Of a DNA stretch of 45,974 nt, positions 34,068-45,939 are shown piece after piece; positions within the stretch are counted from its first letter, which is position 1; each line of letters starts with the position of its first letter. Both the position numbers and the translations under genes were made by a program. The DNA is taken from positions 1 through 45,974 of the forward strand of contig JBBHKE010001241.1 in NCBI GenBank assembly GCA_037447655.1, given 5' to 3'. The notes beneath the pieces were generated by a model, which saw only the letters and a list, made by a program, of their open reading frames with translations, had not been told where the DNA came from and did no database searches. The DNA is from Zygnema cylindricum (lineage: Eukaryota; Streptophyta; Zygnematophyceae; Zygnematales; Zygnemataceae).

Positions 34068-35544
34068 TGTTGTTCTTTGGTCTAAATTAGACCGCAGAAG
34101 CAACCCAAACTATCAAACAAAATGTTAAGCAAAGCTAGGCCAATGAACAATCATTTGAAATGCATCCTCCATTTAACATACATGCATACACAGATGCAAT
34201 CATTCATTCGTACACAGACGGAGCAAGCATGCGTACACAGACGCATGAAATCATCTAGGGTTTCATGGAATAGAAGCTTAATATATCTCCATCATCATAA
34301 CAAACCCTAAGACAATGCATGACATAACAAACACAACTAAGGTTTGATGGAGTAATCACCATAAACAAACCTTAGGATTACATCTAAGGTTTGATGGAAT
34401 AATCAACATAAACAAACCCTAGGACAAATGCATAAACAATGTATATCAAACATATATAAAATAACATAAATAAATAATAACAAACCAATGCATCACACAT
34501 AAACAAAAAGTATAATCAAAGTATAATATAATATTCATTATATCATTCAAAGTGCATGACCTAATCGACAACCCTAAAATACTACATCTTTGGTCCCTAC
34601 TTTTCTAACCAGCATTGATGAATTTCGCTAACAAAGCTCATAGCAATATATACACTTGTGAGCTGTCAACAAATCACTGACTGTCAAAATATCCAACATA
34701 ACTTCCACTAAAACATAATATCCTATTACGACAAAAATCCTAACTGGAAATTACGTAACTATCATTATCTCCTATTTAAACATGAAAACCTACTATTAAG
34801 AATAAATTAATCGTAAACATACACCTGAAAGTCAGGCAATCGTAAGCGTACAGTTGTCTGCAAATACGACACATAAATTAGATTGTCGAAACCCTAAATG
34901 GCTATATAAACATCATAATCAACTCTAATTAATTAATACAAATAAGACAAACCAATGTTGTTCCAAATATTTACAGGTACACAAAATCTTATGCTGAGTC
35001 ATGGCGAATAAATCAGTAGGACTTCGCGAATCTCGTCAAAGCATCTTGGACGTCCAAAAATAAATATCGTGTGATTGACGCGATTTCCCCTCACCACTAC
35101 TTGAAAATAACGGCGGCCTTTGTCCGCCGTCCGTCACTCTTTTTGTCACCCTTGATGTTGCGCCACGTGGCCCCAAAGTCCAGTTGACGAAACGACGTCA
35201 ACTCATCCAAATCAAACTGTACCGTACCCACGTACTTCGTCATAAATACCGCTTGCCGAAATAAAGGTACACCTGTCCCAAAAAGATTAGCTGTCGTCTG
35301 TCGCATTGTGTTTCGTACGTGCGACGTACTATTATAACCTTTCAGAATATTTTACATCAGATCGCTTCGCGATCCGCCGTCCATTTCACTTACGCATTCC
35401 GCGCCACTCAATTAGTCAATTAATTTTACTCGTATAATAAACCTCCAATCCGCAAATCCGTTTGAACCTCCACATTAATAAACTAATTACGTACGCACGA
35501 AATACGCGCACGCGTGTGCGAAACTAAATCTTCCAAAAACAACA
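34068..35544 (+). repeat. Solo LTR, family L, copy 3
   Basis: 1477 bp running from TGTTGTTCTTTGGTCT to AAAACAACA, with a perfect 5-bp target duplication cccat (34063-34067 and 35545-35549). This copy defines the true ends of the family. No internal region is attached. Confidence 0.88.
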
Positions 35545-35579
35545 CCCATCCCCCCTCATAGCAGTTCCAAACATCATCC

Positions 35580-35583
<4 letters not shown>

Positions 35584-35621
<38 letters not shown>

Positions 35622-35628
35622 ACACACA
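35584..35628. repeat. (CA)n microsatellite
   Basis: About 20 CA units with one interruption, just left of the CT-rich leader of the non-LTR element. Confidence 0.92.
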
Positions 35629-35659
35629 AGCAATCCGTCTAAAAAAAAATAAAAAAAAA

Positions 35660-36110
35660 AATCTCACGTTTCTCCCCCTCCCCCCCCCCTTTTATACCCC
35701 TTATACACCCAAGAAGTGATACTTGAACCCTCTTCCTCCCCCTCTACCCCGCCTCCCCCTCTCTTTTTTGGCAAGAAAAAAAAATAATCACGTATTTTGA
35801 CTTCTCTTCCCCTCCCCCTCCCCCTATACCCCCTACACACACAAAAACTGATACTTGAACCCTTTTCCTCCCCCTCTTCCCCCCTCCCCCACCTCTCTCC
35901 CTCCCCCCCACTCTCTCCTCCCCCCCCCACCCCCCTCCCTTTTTCGGCATCAAACTCCAAGTTCCTTTGTGGGCCACTACATTTTCACCATCTTTCACAC
36001 ATGGTTACTTTTCCTCTCCCACATTTTCTCATCCTCTCACTCTCTCAATTCCCATGGCTTCTTTGACTTATTGACCATGTCTCGAAGCACTTCTTTTCCC
36101 CTTCTCCCCC
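35660..36110 (+). repeat. CT-rich tandem leader upstream of the non-LTR element
   Basis: A unit of roughly 130 bp occurs twice: ataccccttatacaccc...tgatacttgaaccctcttcctcc at 35693 and ataccccctacacacac...tgatacttgaacccttttcctcc at 35825. Repeated 5' leaders are common in non-LTR elements; that this belongs to the element is inference. Confidence 0.55.
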
Positions 36111-36111
36111 C

Positions 36112-39060
36112 CCCCCCCCTCCACCCCCCCGTCGTAAACCAACCTCTAAGCGTTTGGAGTGTCCCGGGTGTCACGCTGGTGCCAGTTTTACTCGTCATAC
36201 ACGGAGTTGTCGACATTGTGTAGCCCTTGGTGGTCATTCGTCTATCACCTCTCCTCAACCGTCATCGACCACACTTTTGTCTGGCCCCACAGATGCGAAC
36301 TGGAATTTCGTCCTTGACTTAGATGTTTTGGGGGCTTATGATTTGGGATCCACCCGCCCGCATTTTTAGTTTTCCTATGGCCGTGCGGACAATAGTACAA
36401 GATGCCCTCCATCTCCCTTTATCCCACGTTTCCACAAACCCGACGAACATTGCTCCTTGGCATCTTCTTCTTATGTTTTCTCTCTGTGTCCTAGTCCTTC
36501 CAGGTCGCGGAAGGGGCATTGGGGCTAGAGAGGCTATGGCACGTTGTGGCTGATTCCTTCGTGGTGACTAGAAAGCCCTCCACGCCGAGCATGAGGATCG
36601 GGTATCGAGTGCCTCTTTCACACCGCGTGGCATGTCTAGTCCTTCAACTGTCCCGGCCTCTTATCGTCGAGCAATTCATTTGGGCTGTGTTGGTGAGCTT
36701 TCTCGAGCGGTTCGGGCCCTATAACCATTCAATCCTGCCCCCCGATCTTCTTCCACTACTGAGGCCCTTCGAGCTCTCCACCCACCTGCACCTTCCCCTT
36801 TACCCCCTTCCATCCACGCCTTTGAGCCTTCTGAAAGTTTTACTTTAGATTGGGAGGTTTTTATTACGGCCCTTAGCTCGTCTCCTCGCCTTTAAGGGGC
36901 CTCGAGCATAGTTTATGAGTTGTTTCGCGATGTTTTGGCCCCTGAATCGGGTACCCGGGGGTTCGATGTGTTTTTTCGAGTATGTTCTCTTATTGCTAGG
37001 GGGTATGTTCTCCCTCAGATTTGTGATCTTCTCACGTCTTCCCGCCTTGTGGCAGTTGCCAAACCTACTGGAGGGATCCGCCCTATTGCAGTGGGAGAGG
37101 TTTTATACAGATTGGTGGCTCGTGCGATATGTCTACAACTCTAACCAGCATTTTATGATTACTTCTTTCCTCACCAGCTTGGAGTGGCCACGAGAGGTGG
37201 TTTTGAGGCCGTGGTCCACGGGATTTGAGCTTTGCTGGATGTACATCTTGATTGGTTGGTTCTTCAAGTCGACGTTTCTAATGCCTTCAATATAGTGGAT
37301 CGGAAGGTCATTTTTTCAGAGCTTATGGTTGCTCCATCTTCGATTGCCCAATTATTCCCTTTTGTGAGGGCTTTTTATTCTTTGACTAGCAGCCTTTCCT
37401 TCTCGGCCGACATTGGTCTTATTCCTCTCTCCTCTGCTACAGGCACTCGCTAGGGCGACCCTCTGGGTGGACCTTTGTTTGCCCTTACCCATTACCAAGC
37501 AGTTCGTGCTTACGCAACCGCTTTCCCTTCTTGCCTTTTCCCTTCAGTTGCAGATGTTACCCACATTACTGGGCCTAGGGATCAAGTTGTGTTGGCATCT
37601 AATTTTTTCAAGGAACATTTAGCTTAACTCAACCTTTCAGTCCAACCTTCGAAGTGTGTTATTTGGTCACCTCAGGATATTCCACTTTCTTTTACTCCCC
37701 CATTTGGTTTTCAAACTCCTCCTCCCTCCGATGGAATTAGGTTGTTGGGCAGCCCCTTTGTTCGGATACTTTCGTTACCCAATTTCTTGATGATGCTCTA
37801 CAGACAGATCTAGCCCACGTGGACGACCTCCCTCGCCTTCCCGATCCCCAAGTGGCTTTTGATATGTTAACGAAGTGTTTCCCCCACCGCCTTTTTTACC
37901 TTATTCGTACTTCACCTCCGACATCGACGTTTGCCTTCTCTCTCTCATCCTTTGATGATCGCCTCATGGACGTCCTCCAGACTCTGTTAGGTATTACTGC
38001 ATTCGATCGCGAGTCTGGGCCTTCGGCATGCATTCAAGCGTCCCTCTTTGTCTCTACGGGGGGGTTGGGTATATTATCGAATGCTCGTGTGGCTCCTGCA
38101 GCCTATTTGGGAAGTTGGTGCCTTATTACCTCCACTTTTGTTTCCCGCTTCTTCATAGGGGACACCCCCGTTCTAGCCACCGTGGTCCCTCGGGTCTCAA
38201 ACGGTGTGTTCGCCTTCCAATCGTTTCTATTGGACGCGTCACATTCTCTTCCTCCTCATGCCATAGTAGATGTGCCGATTCTTTGCACCCTTTTTACAAA
38301 ATCCGTGGAGCGTGTCTAAGATTCGATTTCCGATCGGGTTGTCGCCGCAATTAAATCTGAGCTTCTCGAGGCGCTTCCCTCTGATTCTTCGCGTCTCTTC
38401 ATCTCTCTTGTGGTGGACTTAGTTCTGGGTCGTGGCTATTCGCTACACCTATTTTGTCCACTCTCCGATTCTCACCTGCTCAGTTCACCATTGCCCCATG
38501 GTTTTGCCTGGGCCTCCCTTATCCTCCTTTACTAGTCCCTCTAGTTTGCGCATGTGGTCGCGTCTTGGGGCCCGATGGTCTTCATTTTCTTCGTCGCTCC
38601 CATGGGGGGAAATTGATCCTGGCGCACGACACTATTCGCGACGTTGTTGCGACTATCGCTTTGGAGGGGGGATTTTCTGTGCGTCGAGAGGTTTCTCATA
38701 TTATCCCCCCCTGCCGGATCAATGTTGTTTTGGTCGATGGTGCGAGTCGTATTTTTGGTGATATTGTTTTGGCGAACCCTACTTTGGCGACGGTCGTTGG
38801 TCAGGCGGCTCGGCATGTTGGGGTGGCGGCTCGTGATGTCGCTAAGGTGAAAGAGCGTGATTATGCCCACCGAGACCCTATGGATGACTTTATTTTGATA
38901 GCGGTCGAGATCTTTGGTTGTTTGGGTGTTGCGTTGGACGAGTTTCTCCGTACTTGTGCTCGACGTGCTTTTGAGCGACGAGGGCATGGGAGCCCTCCTC
39001 CTTCGGTCCTTACTTCTTTTTATCGTCAGCGGTTATCTGTGGCTTTACAGCGGGTGTAAG
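36112..39060 (+). pseudogene. Decayed non-LTR retrotransposon (reverse transcriptase plus restriction-like endonuclease)
   Basis: Order seen: an N-terminal C2H2-type finger CPGCHAGASFTRHTRSCRHC (near 36157-36220); RT block GGIRPIAVGEVLYRLVARAI (37070-37130); VDVSNAFNIVDRKVIF with the first catalytic Asp (37270-37317); GDPLGG (near 37455); SVADVTHITG (near 37550), where the family has ADD, so the second catalytic Asp is lost; and SVQPSKCVIW. A thumb/connector frame lies at 37819-38319 (PAAYLGSWCL). The C-terminal frame at 38454-39059 carries a CCHC-like finger (CACGRVLGPDGLHFLRRSH, one Cys replaced by Ser) and an endonuclease-like block (INVVLVDGASRIFGDIVLAN), ending FYRQRLSVALQRV. Many stops and frameshifts: it is dead. 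The finger-RT-finger-endonuclease order fits the R2-like group rather than the APE-type LINEs. Confidence 0.75.
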
Positions 39061-39495
39061 CTTTTATTATCGTTTGATCGACTATTGCGGTTATGGATCG
39101 TCGGCGTGTTCTGGAACTCCCTCAACGTGCTCCCCCAGGCTGGGGGGACTTACGGGGTTGCTTTTCGTAGATATTTAATTGGGTTGGGGTTGGGGTTATA
39201 GTTTTGATTTAGTGGGTTGCCGTACTTTTCATTTTAAGTTTAAGTGCTTTTATTATTTTGCCATTTTTTTGTGTTCCCGTTGCTTTCTTTGTTTTTTATT
39301 GCCCTGCTTGTAGTTCTTCAGTTTTGGCGATGCCACCCCTTTTGTACCTTCGAACTCAGATGGTTTACCATCCTGCTTTTTAATATATCCTGTGGATTTG
39401 TTTCCAGTGCGCACGTTCCCATACGTGCGCAACTGATTTAAATCAATAATTGTACTTCTTCATTTTGAAAGTTACATATATGTACGTTCTAACAT
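39061..39495. other. Probable 3' tail of the non-LTR element and spacer
   Basis: T-rich, no coding sequence, no A-tail recognised. The element's 3' end cannot be placed. Confidence 0.35.
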
Positions 39496-39671
39496 CTACC
39501 GTACACCACACTATTTATATCTTTTTTTACTTTCGCTCTTTACGCTAATTGGTATAGTACCTTAATTAACATGAAGGAAAAACTACAATCATGTATTCTA
39601 TTTAAGAATTTTGGTCAAAATTTCGTGAACCCAAATTAGAGTTATATACTCTAATAACGATTCGCGGTGTA
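39496..39671. mobile_element. M2-family MITE, right part
   Basis: It matches 31205-31382 (cacactattta, ttacgctaatt, cgaattagag-tactctaat-acgattcgcg). The right terminus gattcgcggtgta is intact; the left terminus is missing or unrecognisable. Confidence 0.7.
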
Positions 39672-40550
39672 GTGTTGTGTATTGTTAGGGTTTTAAAATT
39701 TCACCTAAATGTCCTTTTTTTTTATTATCGGTAATCGATATACTGGCACAATATATCGGTACCGGTGCTAATATCGGTTTTCCATTGCGATAACACTGGT
39801 TAGAGGTCCCAAACGGTTAACCGAAACCATAACCGACCGCCCGCGTCGGATCCGGAACGGATTCGGGTGCCAAATTTGGGGGGCCGGGCATATTCGGGTA
39901 GTTGATTCACAGAAAAAAAAAATTGGTTACGGTCAGGTTTGCAAAAAACGAAAAAAAGTTTAAATTTTTGTCATGTCCATACTATCCAACATTATTGTAC
40001 TTTGTACTCTTGGTATCGTGGAAGGTATAAGGGAAATGTACCATTTACTTTGTAATAACTCGGGTACGGGCGGGTACAGGCAGTCGCGAGAAATCAAGTT
40101 TCGGTTAACTTTTATTTTCCTAAACGCATTTCGGGTTACGGTTAACAATTTTGGAGCGTGACATAACCCGGTTGGGCATCGGGTACTCAGATATTGAAAA
40201 AAGAAAAACGGTCGGTTTCGGTTTTCTAAAATTTTGACTTTTGCGACCTCTGACACTGCTACTCGTAACTATCGGCGATAATTTTACGTATATTCCGTAC
40301 GTCTATGTGGATGTTGTCCATACTAAAATTCTGTTATACAGAGTACGGAACAGATTGACATAACCACGGTAATATAAAGCAACATATTATAAAGTACTAT
40401 TATATAGCGTACTTTATTTTTTTTCAATTTATCACAGATAAGGAATTTGTTGGTCTCGGAGCGATATATCGGGAACCCTCACGGTCCGAAAACCATCAAC
40501 TATCGGTATCGGTTTCATCGCGATAAGTTTGTTGCAGTTACACAACACTA
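39670..40550. mobile_element. Non-autonomous hAT-like element (outer)
   Basis: The inverted ends tagtgttgtgta (left) and tacacaacacta (right) match. Both ends carry tatcgg/gatatatcg palindromic runs like those of 32916-33774. No flanking 8-bp repeat was seen, and its first two bases (TA) are shared with the right end of the M2 MITE. Confidence 0.6.
39801..40252. mobile_element. 452-bp hAT-type element nested in the outer one
   Basis: Termini tagaggtcccaaa and (inverted) cagaggtcgcaaa. The flanks acactggt (39793-39800) and acactgct (40253-40260) are an 8-bp target duplication with one mismatch. Confidence 0.78.
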
Positions 40551-40689
40551 CAAGTCTACAAATCTGAAGGCGCTTAACGCACTCACTTTCGTCAATTTGT
40601 GTGTCGACACCTTTATTTGATACTCTTTCTATACTAATGTAAGAAATGGTTAACAAAATTAGTACGGACTGGCACATTTCGTTCATAAC

Positions 40690-40853
40690 GTTATTTAAAA
40701 ACTGCCCAAATTAGAGTTATTAACGCTAATTAAACAGTACCGTTATTAACGTACGGAAACTATTAGTATTGGTAGTTATATTTAAGGGTGAAGGGTCAAG
40801 ATTTAGGGGCGCGAATATTGTGTTATTAACACTATAAGCGATTCACGATGTAT
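40690..40853. mobile_element. M1/M2-type MITE remnant
   Basis: The right end cactataagcgattcacgatgta is recognisable. At the left only attagagttattaacgctaat remains of the sub-terminal part. Confidence 0.5.
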
Positions 40854-42994
40854 AGTCATACAATTTTTGGAGGGGGTGGGGGGGGGGGGCATCTTTTGAA
40901 CTCGTTCTGATGTTTTTGTATTTTCGACCCACCCGCACACGATTACAACCCATAAAAAACTATGGAAATGGTCAACGCGAGCGTCATTTTGAGCGCAAGC
41001 GCCTCCGTCACCTTATCAAAGATAGTACATTTTTGTCATGGTACACCCCCATGTGGCAAAGTAAGGCTTTTTTTGTCGTTTTTCTCAAAAACTTAGCTTC
41101 ATACTACGAAAGTTACAACTGTAAGAAGAAATTGCAAAAATGTAGAGTACAATTTGCGTCATATTCGAACTTGGAATATACGACAAGTCATCTTCGAACT
41201 TGGAGTATACCACAAGTTGGTGTCTTGTGTTTTTAGACCCACGGCCACTTCAATTTCAAATTTTATCTTAAAACAGATCGGTGATGTGATTTAAAACAAA
41301 GTGACACCGCTCCACAAATAGAAAAACACATTTGCACGTGTCAAACGTCTTTAGAAATTTTCGATCAATTTAGACGACGAGAAAGAGTACACGGTTGTTT
41401 CTCTTTGTCCTCTTGCATCTTGTATGTATTTTTTTTTTGCCATTTCACGGAAAGATGAATATTTTTTGAAGGCGCCTCTACAGCTCGCGCCTATCTTACC
41501 TTGCTCACCTTGCCTCTCTTTCACTCCATATTTCACTACTCCGCGACACCACTGGAGGTAGACGCAATGCTGAGGGCGACCGCACGTGCATGACCCATGT
41601 CACGTTGGGAAGAATCCAAGAAACGCACCCAAAAAAAAAATGTTTTTGATTTTGCAGAGGCCTGAAGAAGTCTATGTACATTCATGGCGATCGGACAGGA
41701 GAGGCGCACGCTAAAGCATCTTGTTCAGCCATGAACAAAACAGGCTGGAATATTTTCCGTTTACCATGCCACTCTAAGACATGGAACGTACCGAAACGTT
41801 AAATAATACGATGTGTCTTGCAACGTAAGAAAAAAGTTTCAAAAAATACGGTGCGTCAAGACAGATTGCAAACATTGATTGCCATCATGGGCATTGTCGA
41901 TGTATACAACCGTCACAACCTTTAAGAAACAATTTCGTTTTTACCCATTGGGACTCTTGAAAACAATGTACAGAGAATCTTCGCTACAATAGAATGTAAG
42001 TCTGTTAAGTTACAATTACTTGGGGTCGTACTCTTACACATTATCAAAAATATGTTACCGTTTAGATTTGACGGTCAATCCGTTGAATAACTTTGACTTG
42101 CGAAACACTGTAACAACCGATAAAAATTTGCCGCCCTTGTGAACGTCAACTAGTATAATAAAATCAACATTTCACACGGTCGGCCAAGGTTTACGGTAAC
42201 AAAACTGTCGCATCCACATGTAAATAAATGTGTCTCGTGCAAGCACTCTTTCTCACTAACGTGAATTACAATTTGAGAGCACATATTAGCTTTTTAACTT
42301 AGGGCGGACTTCCATTAGTGAAAAAGTGAGGTTGTTTACTAAAGGCTGTACTGTTTGGTACCATTTCGTACCATCTTATTTATTTTTTGGGTGAAACATG
42401 TTTACTTAAATTCTACAAGGTTATGGGCGTAAACCTTGACCGTTAGATATTTTGCTTTTTATAATCCGAGAAGCCATCTCTCAAACCATTTAGTGTGTGG
42501 CAAGTGACTTCAAAGAGGACACTACACACACTAAACGTGTAAAATTGGGCCATGTGGAAAAGTGCAAAAAGATCCACGATAAACGCTTGATCAGATGCTT
42601 ACACGGCGTAAAGGCCATGTGCCTTCAGGGAAGGTGGATGTGAGTCCATCGAAATTGTCCTGTCACGCTCCCACTTCTTTAAAGTTTGGCGCGCCTTCTT
42701 GACATTCCATCTTTTTGACCTTCACAGCTTGCCGCCCCATTATGCCATTCTCTTTCTTCGTAAAACTCATTTGTTACCTCCGCCGGTACAGATATTACGT
42801 TCAGACTTTGCATTCAAAGATTCTTTGTAGATTCTTAAGCATCCTAATGTTAACCTACGTGGTACTAACCAGAATGAGCCACGCAAATAAAAGGTCATTT
42901 TCAGCCCCGACCTAACGGAATACACGGCAATCAGTAAACGTATCCGTACGTTTAAGGAGACCGCCTAATGGAAGTCTGGAGGGAGAAAAATAAA
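40854..42994. other. Non-coding stretch, no gene recognised
   Basis: A G-run lies near 40870-40890. Two 33-bp tandem copies (ttcgaacttgga-tata) lie at about 41167-41220. No exon with family resemblance, RNA gene or transposon end was found. Confidence 0.45.
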
Positions 42995-43118
42995 AGGAAG
43001 AATGATAATGGGATGCGGCTTTTAACATTCCATACTCAACATGAGAATCCTCAAAAAAGGAAGAATGATTAAGAGATGTGGGTTTTAACATTCCATACTC
43101 AACTTGAGAATCCTCAGA
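42995..43118. repeat. Two-copy tandem repeat of about 60 bp
   Basis: The units start aggaagaatgat and share cttttaacattccatactca / gttttaacattccatactca and tgagaatcctca. Confidence 0.88.
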
Positions 43119-43235
43119 TTATAGCACAGAGTAGTCCAAACAAAACCGGCAAAATGACACAGAGATTGTGAATGGAAGGGGAAAAGGAAAAAAGAAAAAA
43201 CAATCGGGGAAGGTAATGGTACAACAAGATCAGAC

Positions 43236-43450
43236 TACACCCTATATCGCTATTATTGTTAATAATTTTTTTGCCACTTAAAACAACCTTCCTCCATACA
43301 CACTTGTCCGATTTTCAGATGGAGTCCGCCAATCGGAAGGTGAGAGCCTTGGCTTTCAATCGCAACCGTTAGATCCATGGCAACCGTGTACGGAGAAAGA
43401 TGTTTTAAGTGGCAAAAAAAACATTAACACTAAAAGCGATACATAGTGTA
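43236..43450. mobile_element. 215-bp MITE, family M1
   Basis: The left end tacaccctatatcgctatta and right end ctaaaagcgatacatagtgta are imperfect inverted repeats. Sub-terminal tttgccacttaaaaca and tgttttaagtggcaaa are perfect inverted repeats. Confidence 0.85.
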
Positions 43451-44102
43451 CCATGCATAATAAGAAATACAACAATAAAAAAGAGATCAGAAGATTTTGA
43501 GCAACAGTATTTTCCATTGAAATTTTTTCAATCCAGTTGAAAGAACCAGAGGAAAACTTTGAAGAAAGTATCCTCTCGTATAATTGCTGAAAAACTTCAT
43601 TTCTAAAAATTACATATGGAAGTTAAAAGGATTGCTAAAAACTATGTTGATCTTCTTTTCCTATTTCTCGAAAACTTAAAGATGATAAATTAAAAAAAAT
43701 AGACACATTGGAAAAAAAAAGAAAAAAAATAGCTCTCTTTACAAACAAGCATAAATAGTCTTATCTCCACATCCTTCGTTATCGATTACTACTATTTCCC
43801 ATCAGATTTATTTTCGTGGCTTCACTTTCTATATAGAAAGTATGTCTTTTCATAATCGAAAAAAAAAAAACGGAAAGGATAAGCTGCAAAATGAAAACTT
43901 TGCAAAAGAGACCGATTTATGCCATTTTTATGCCTTTTTTATGCCTAAAAAAAAGACATTTAAAAAAACAGCTCCCCGCACTATTGGACAAACAAATAAA
44001 CCCTTTCGACCGTGTTAAACGACCAAATTTTACCCCTTCCCCTTAGGAAATGAAATGGGACGAGCAAACGGAAAAAAAGAGAAAAAAGAAAAACCAAGTG
44101 CA
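43451..44102. other. Region downstream of the kinase gene
   Basis: AT-rich with several A-runs and no gene. It would hold the kinase transcript's 3' untranslated region on the minus strand. Confidence 0.45.
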
Positions 44103-45939
44103 CTAGTCACTTTCCAAAGCTTTTGCTTGAATCGCTTTCAAAAAATTTGCGATTTCCCAAATCTGAGGTCGAGAACTCGGTTCATTATCGATGCAACGTC
44201 GAACCAAAATACATATTGCTTGTGCGGATTTTCTTGTTTTTCTTCTCTTAAACTCTTCCGAAATGGATTTATCAAGAATGTCTTTTATATCACTCTCGGG
44301 TAATAATCGAGTTCCTACCCATTGAACCAAATTCTCCCCTTCATAACGTTCGTCGATTGCTCTACGTCCCGTGAGAAGCTCCAATAAAAGTATGCCGAAT
44401 GAGTAGACATCACTTGCGAGGTTCAATTCCCCTGAATAATAGGTTACATAAACAAAAATTATCAAATGTGTATGAATGACCGTACATCCACACTAGATTG
44501 TCTTTATGTCTTCATGTCTTTACATCTTTATGTCTTTATGTCTTTATTTCTTTATATCTTTATGCCTCCATTGGCCGAATGCATTTCATTTTTAGACTAC
44601 CACATCACTACATATTTGTCATCCTTTTCCCACGACTTTTTAGCTTCTGTAACATTTTACTATTATCTTATTGTCCCTTACATTTCACAATTTATTTCTT
44701 CCTTGGCCCGACATAAACTCCCTTTCCCAATTCCTCTCTCAATGATGGGTGCCAGCCATGGAATTTCTAAACAAAAAACTATTAAGAAATGTCGACTTTA
44801 AAACTCCATGAGAGGCGATTATTTTTTTTGATTTCACAATTAGCATCAATCAATATTGATGACCAACCATGAGATTCCAAAGGAAACAGCTATAAATATA
44901 GAATTTGGACCATAATGTCCTGGAATAAACAACTATTATTATCAATATTGGACCATAAAATTCTACAACAACGAATACAGTCTTAGCAATAACAACTATT
45001 AATAAAGAATTTGGGGCCGTACAATTCTGGAACCAACAATAGTGTCTTGGGATTCCATGGTTAAGATCAACTGATTGTGATGACCAGCCATGAACTCCAA
45101 AAGGAAACAGCAAATAATGTAGTATATAAGGTTATAAACTTTGCATATTTTGTCATATTCCATCCCATCCCACCCCACCCCACACAAGCCCACACAAATG
45201 TCACATTTCAACCAATTCCAACTCATAGCATGACTTGACGAGATGTGATGTGACATGACAAGACGTGTTATGATGTGATGTGACATGACATAGCATGATG
45301 TGGCATGCCAAACAATAGGGGGGCAGAGAGTCCGTTTTCTCTTTTCTTTACTTGGCTTTGAAAAAATATAAGTCCAGCCACAAGAGTGGAAAGGAGAAAG
45401 CCGGTAGAAAGAGAGGGGGGAGGACAATCGTTCAGATGTGACATGACGTGACGTCTGTGATGTGACGTTGTGTATGTCATCTGATGTGATGCCAGGTGAT
45501 GAGACGTGTAGTGATGTGATGTGATGTCATGTCATGTGATGTCATGTCATGTGACGTCATGTGACGTGACAAGACAAAATACAATGTGATGCAATGTGAT
45601 GTGCTGTGTAATGTGATGTGAGGTGATGTGAGTCACGTGACGTGATGTGTGCGATATGATGTGAGTGATGTGACGCGATGAGACGTGACATGATGCAAAG
45701 CAACATGATGCGATGGGAAGTGATGTAATGTGATATCATGTCATGTGATGTGATGTCCTGTCAAGTGATGTGATGTGATGTGATGTAATGTCATGTAGCA
45801 TGATGTGACGTGACTTACCTGTGATCAGGTAGGAGGGGTCGAGGTAGCCGAGAGTTCCCATGATGCGAGTGGAAGCATGGCTGACATCAGCATTTAATGC
45901 CTTGGCGAAGCCAAAGTCCGTTAGTTTCACGCGGAAGTT
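44103..45939 (-). CDS. Receptor-like protein kinase, last two exons (gene continues past right edge)
   Basis: Exon 45939-45819 begins after cag at 45942-45940 and ends at donor GTAAGT. It encodes VKLTDFGFAK (subdomain VII, DFG present), the activation loop and GTLGYLDPSYLITG (subdomain VIII). The 1387-bp intron is followed by exon 44431-44103, joined in phase at a split Gly codon: ELNLASDVYSFGILLLELLT (subdomain IX-X), then RCIDNEPSSRP (subdomain XI Arg), ending ALESD-stop. It is a plant RLK/Pelle-type Ser/Thr kinase, expected at the plasma membrane if it has a transmembrane segment. The ATP-binding part and ectodomain are outside the window, so the receptor class is unknown. The LysM gene lies 14 kb downstream on the same strand; a link is only a guess. 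Confidence 0.88.
44505..44568. repeat. Minisatellite, about 10-bp unit tttatgtctt
   Basis: About six imperfect copies of (t)ctttatgt in the kinase intron, near its 3' end on the minus strand. Confidence 0.8.
45225..45811. repeat. Degenerate (GATGT)n satellite in the kinase intron
   Basis: Irregular runs of gatgtgatgt, tgacatgaca and gtcatgtgat occur, interrupted at about 45310-45430 by unique sequence. It begins right behind the splice donor at 45818. Open frames here (His/Ser-rich) are repeat artefacts. Confidence 0.88.

Noticed and set aside
38541-38987. 148-codon open frame on the minus strand
   Set aside because: Antisense shadow of the endonuclease frame of the non-LTR element, with no family resemblance of its own.
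45268-45739. His/Ser-rich frames on the minus strand
   Set aside because: Artefacts of the GATGT-type satellite inside the kinase intron.
26290-45939. One LysM receptor kinase gene spanning both the kinase and LysM exons
   Set aside because: On the minus strand the kinase exons come first and end in a stop, and the LysM exons follow. A LysM receptor kinase has the reverse order, so these are two genes.
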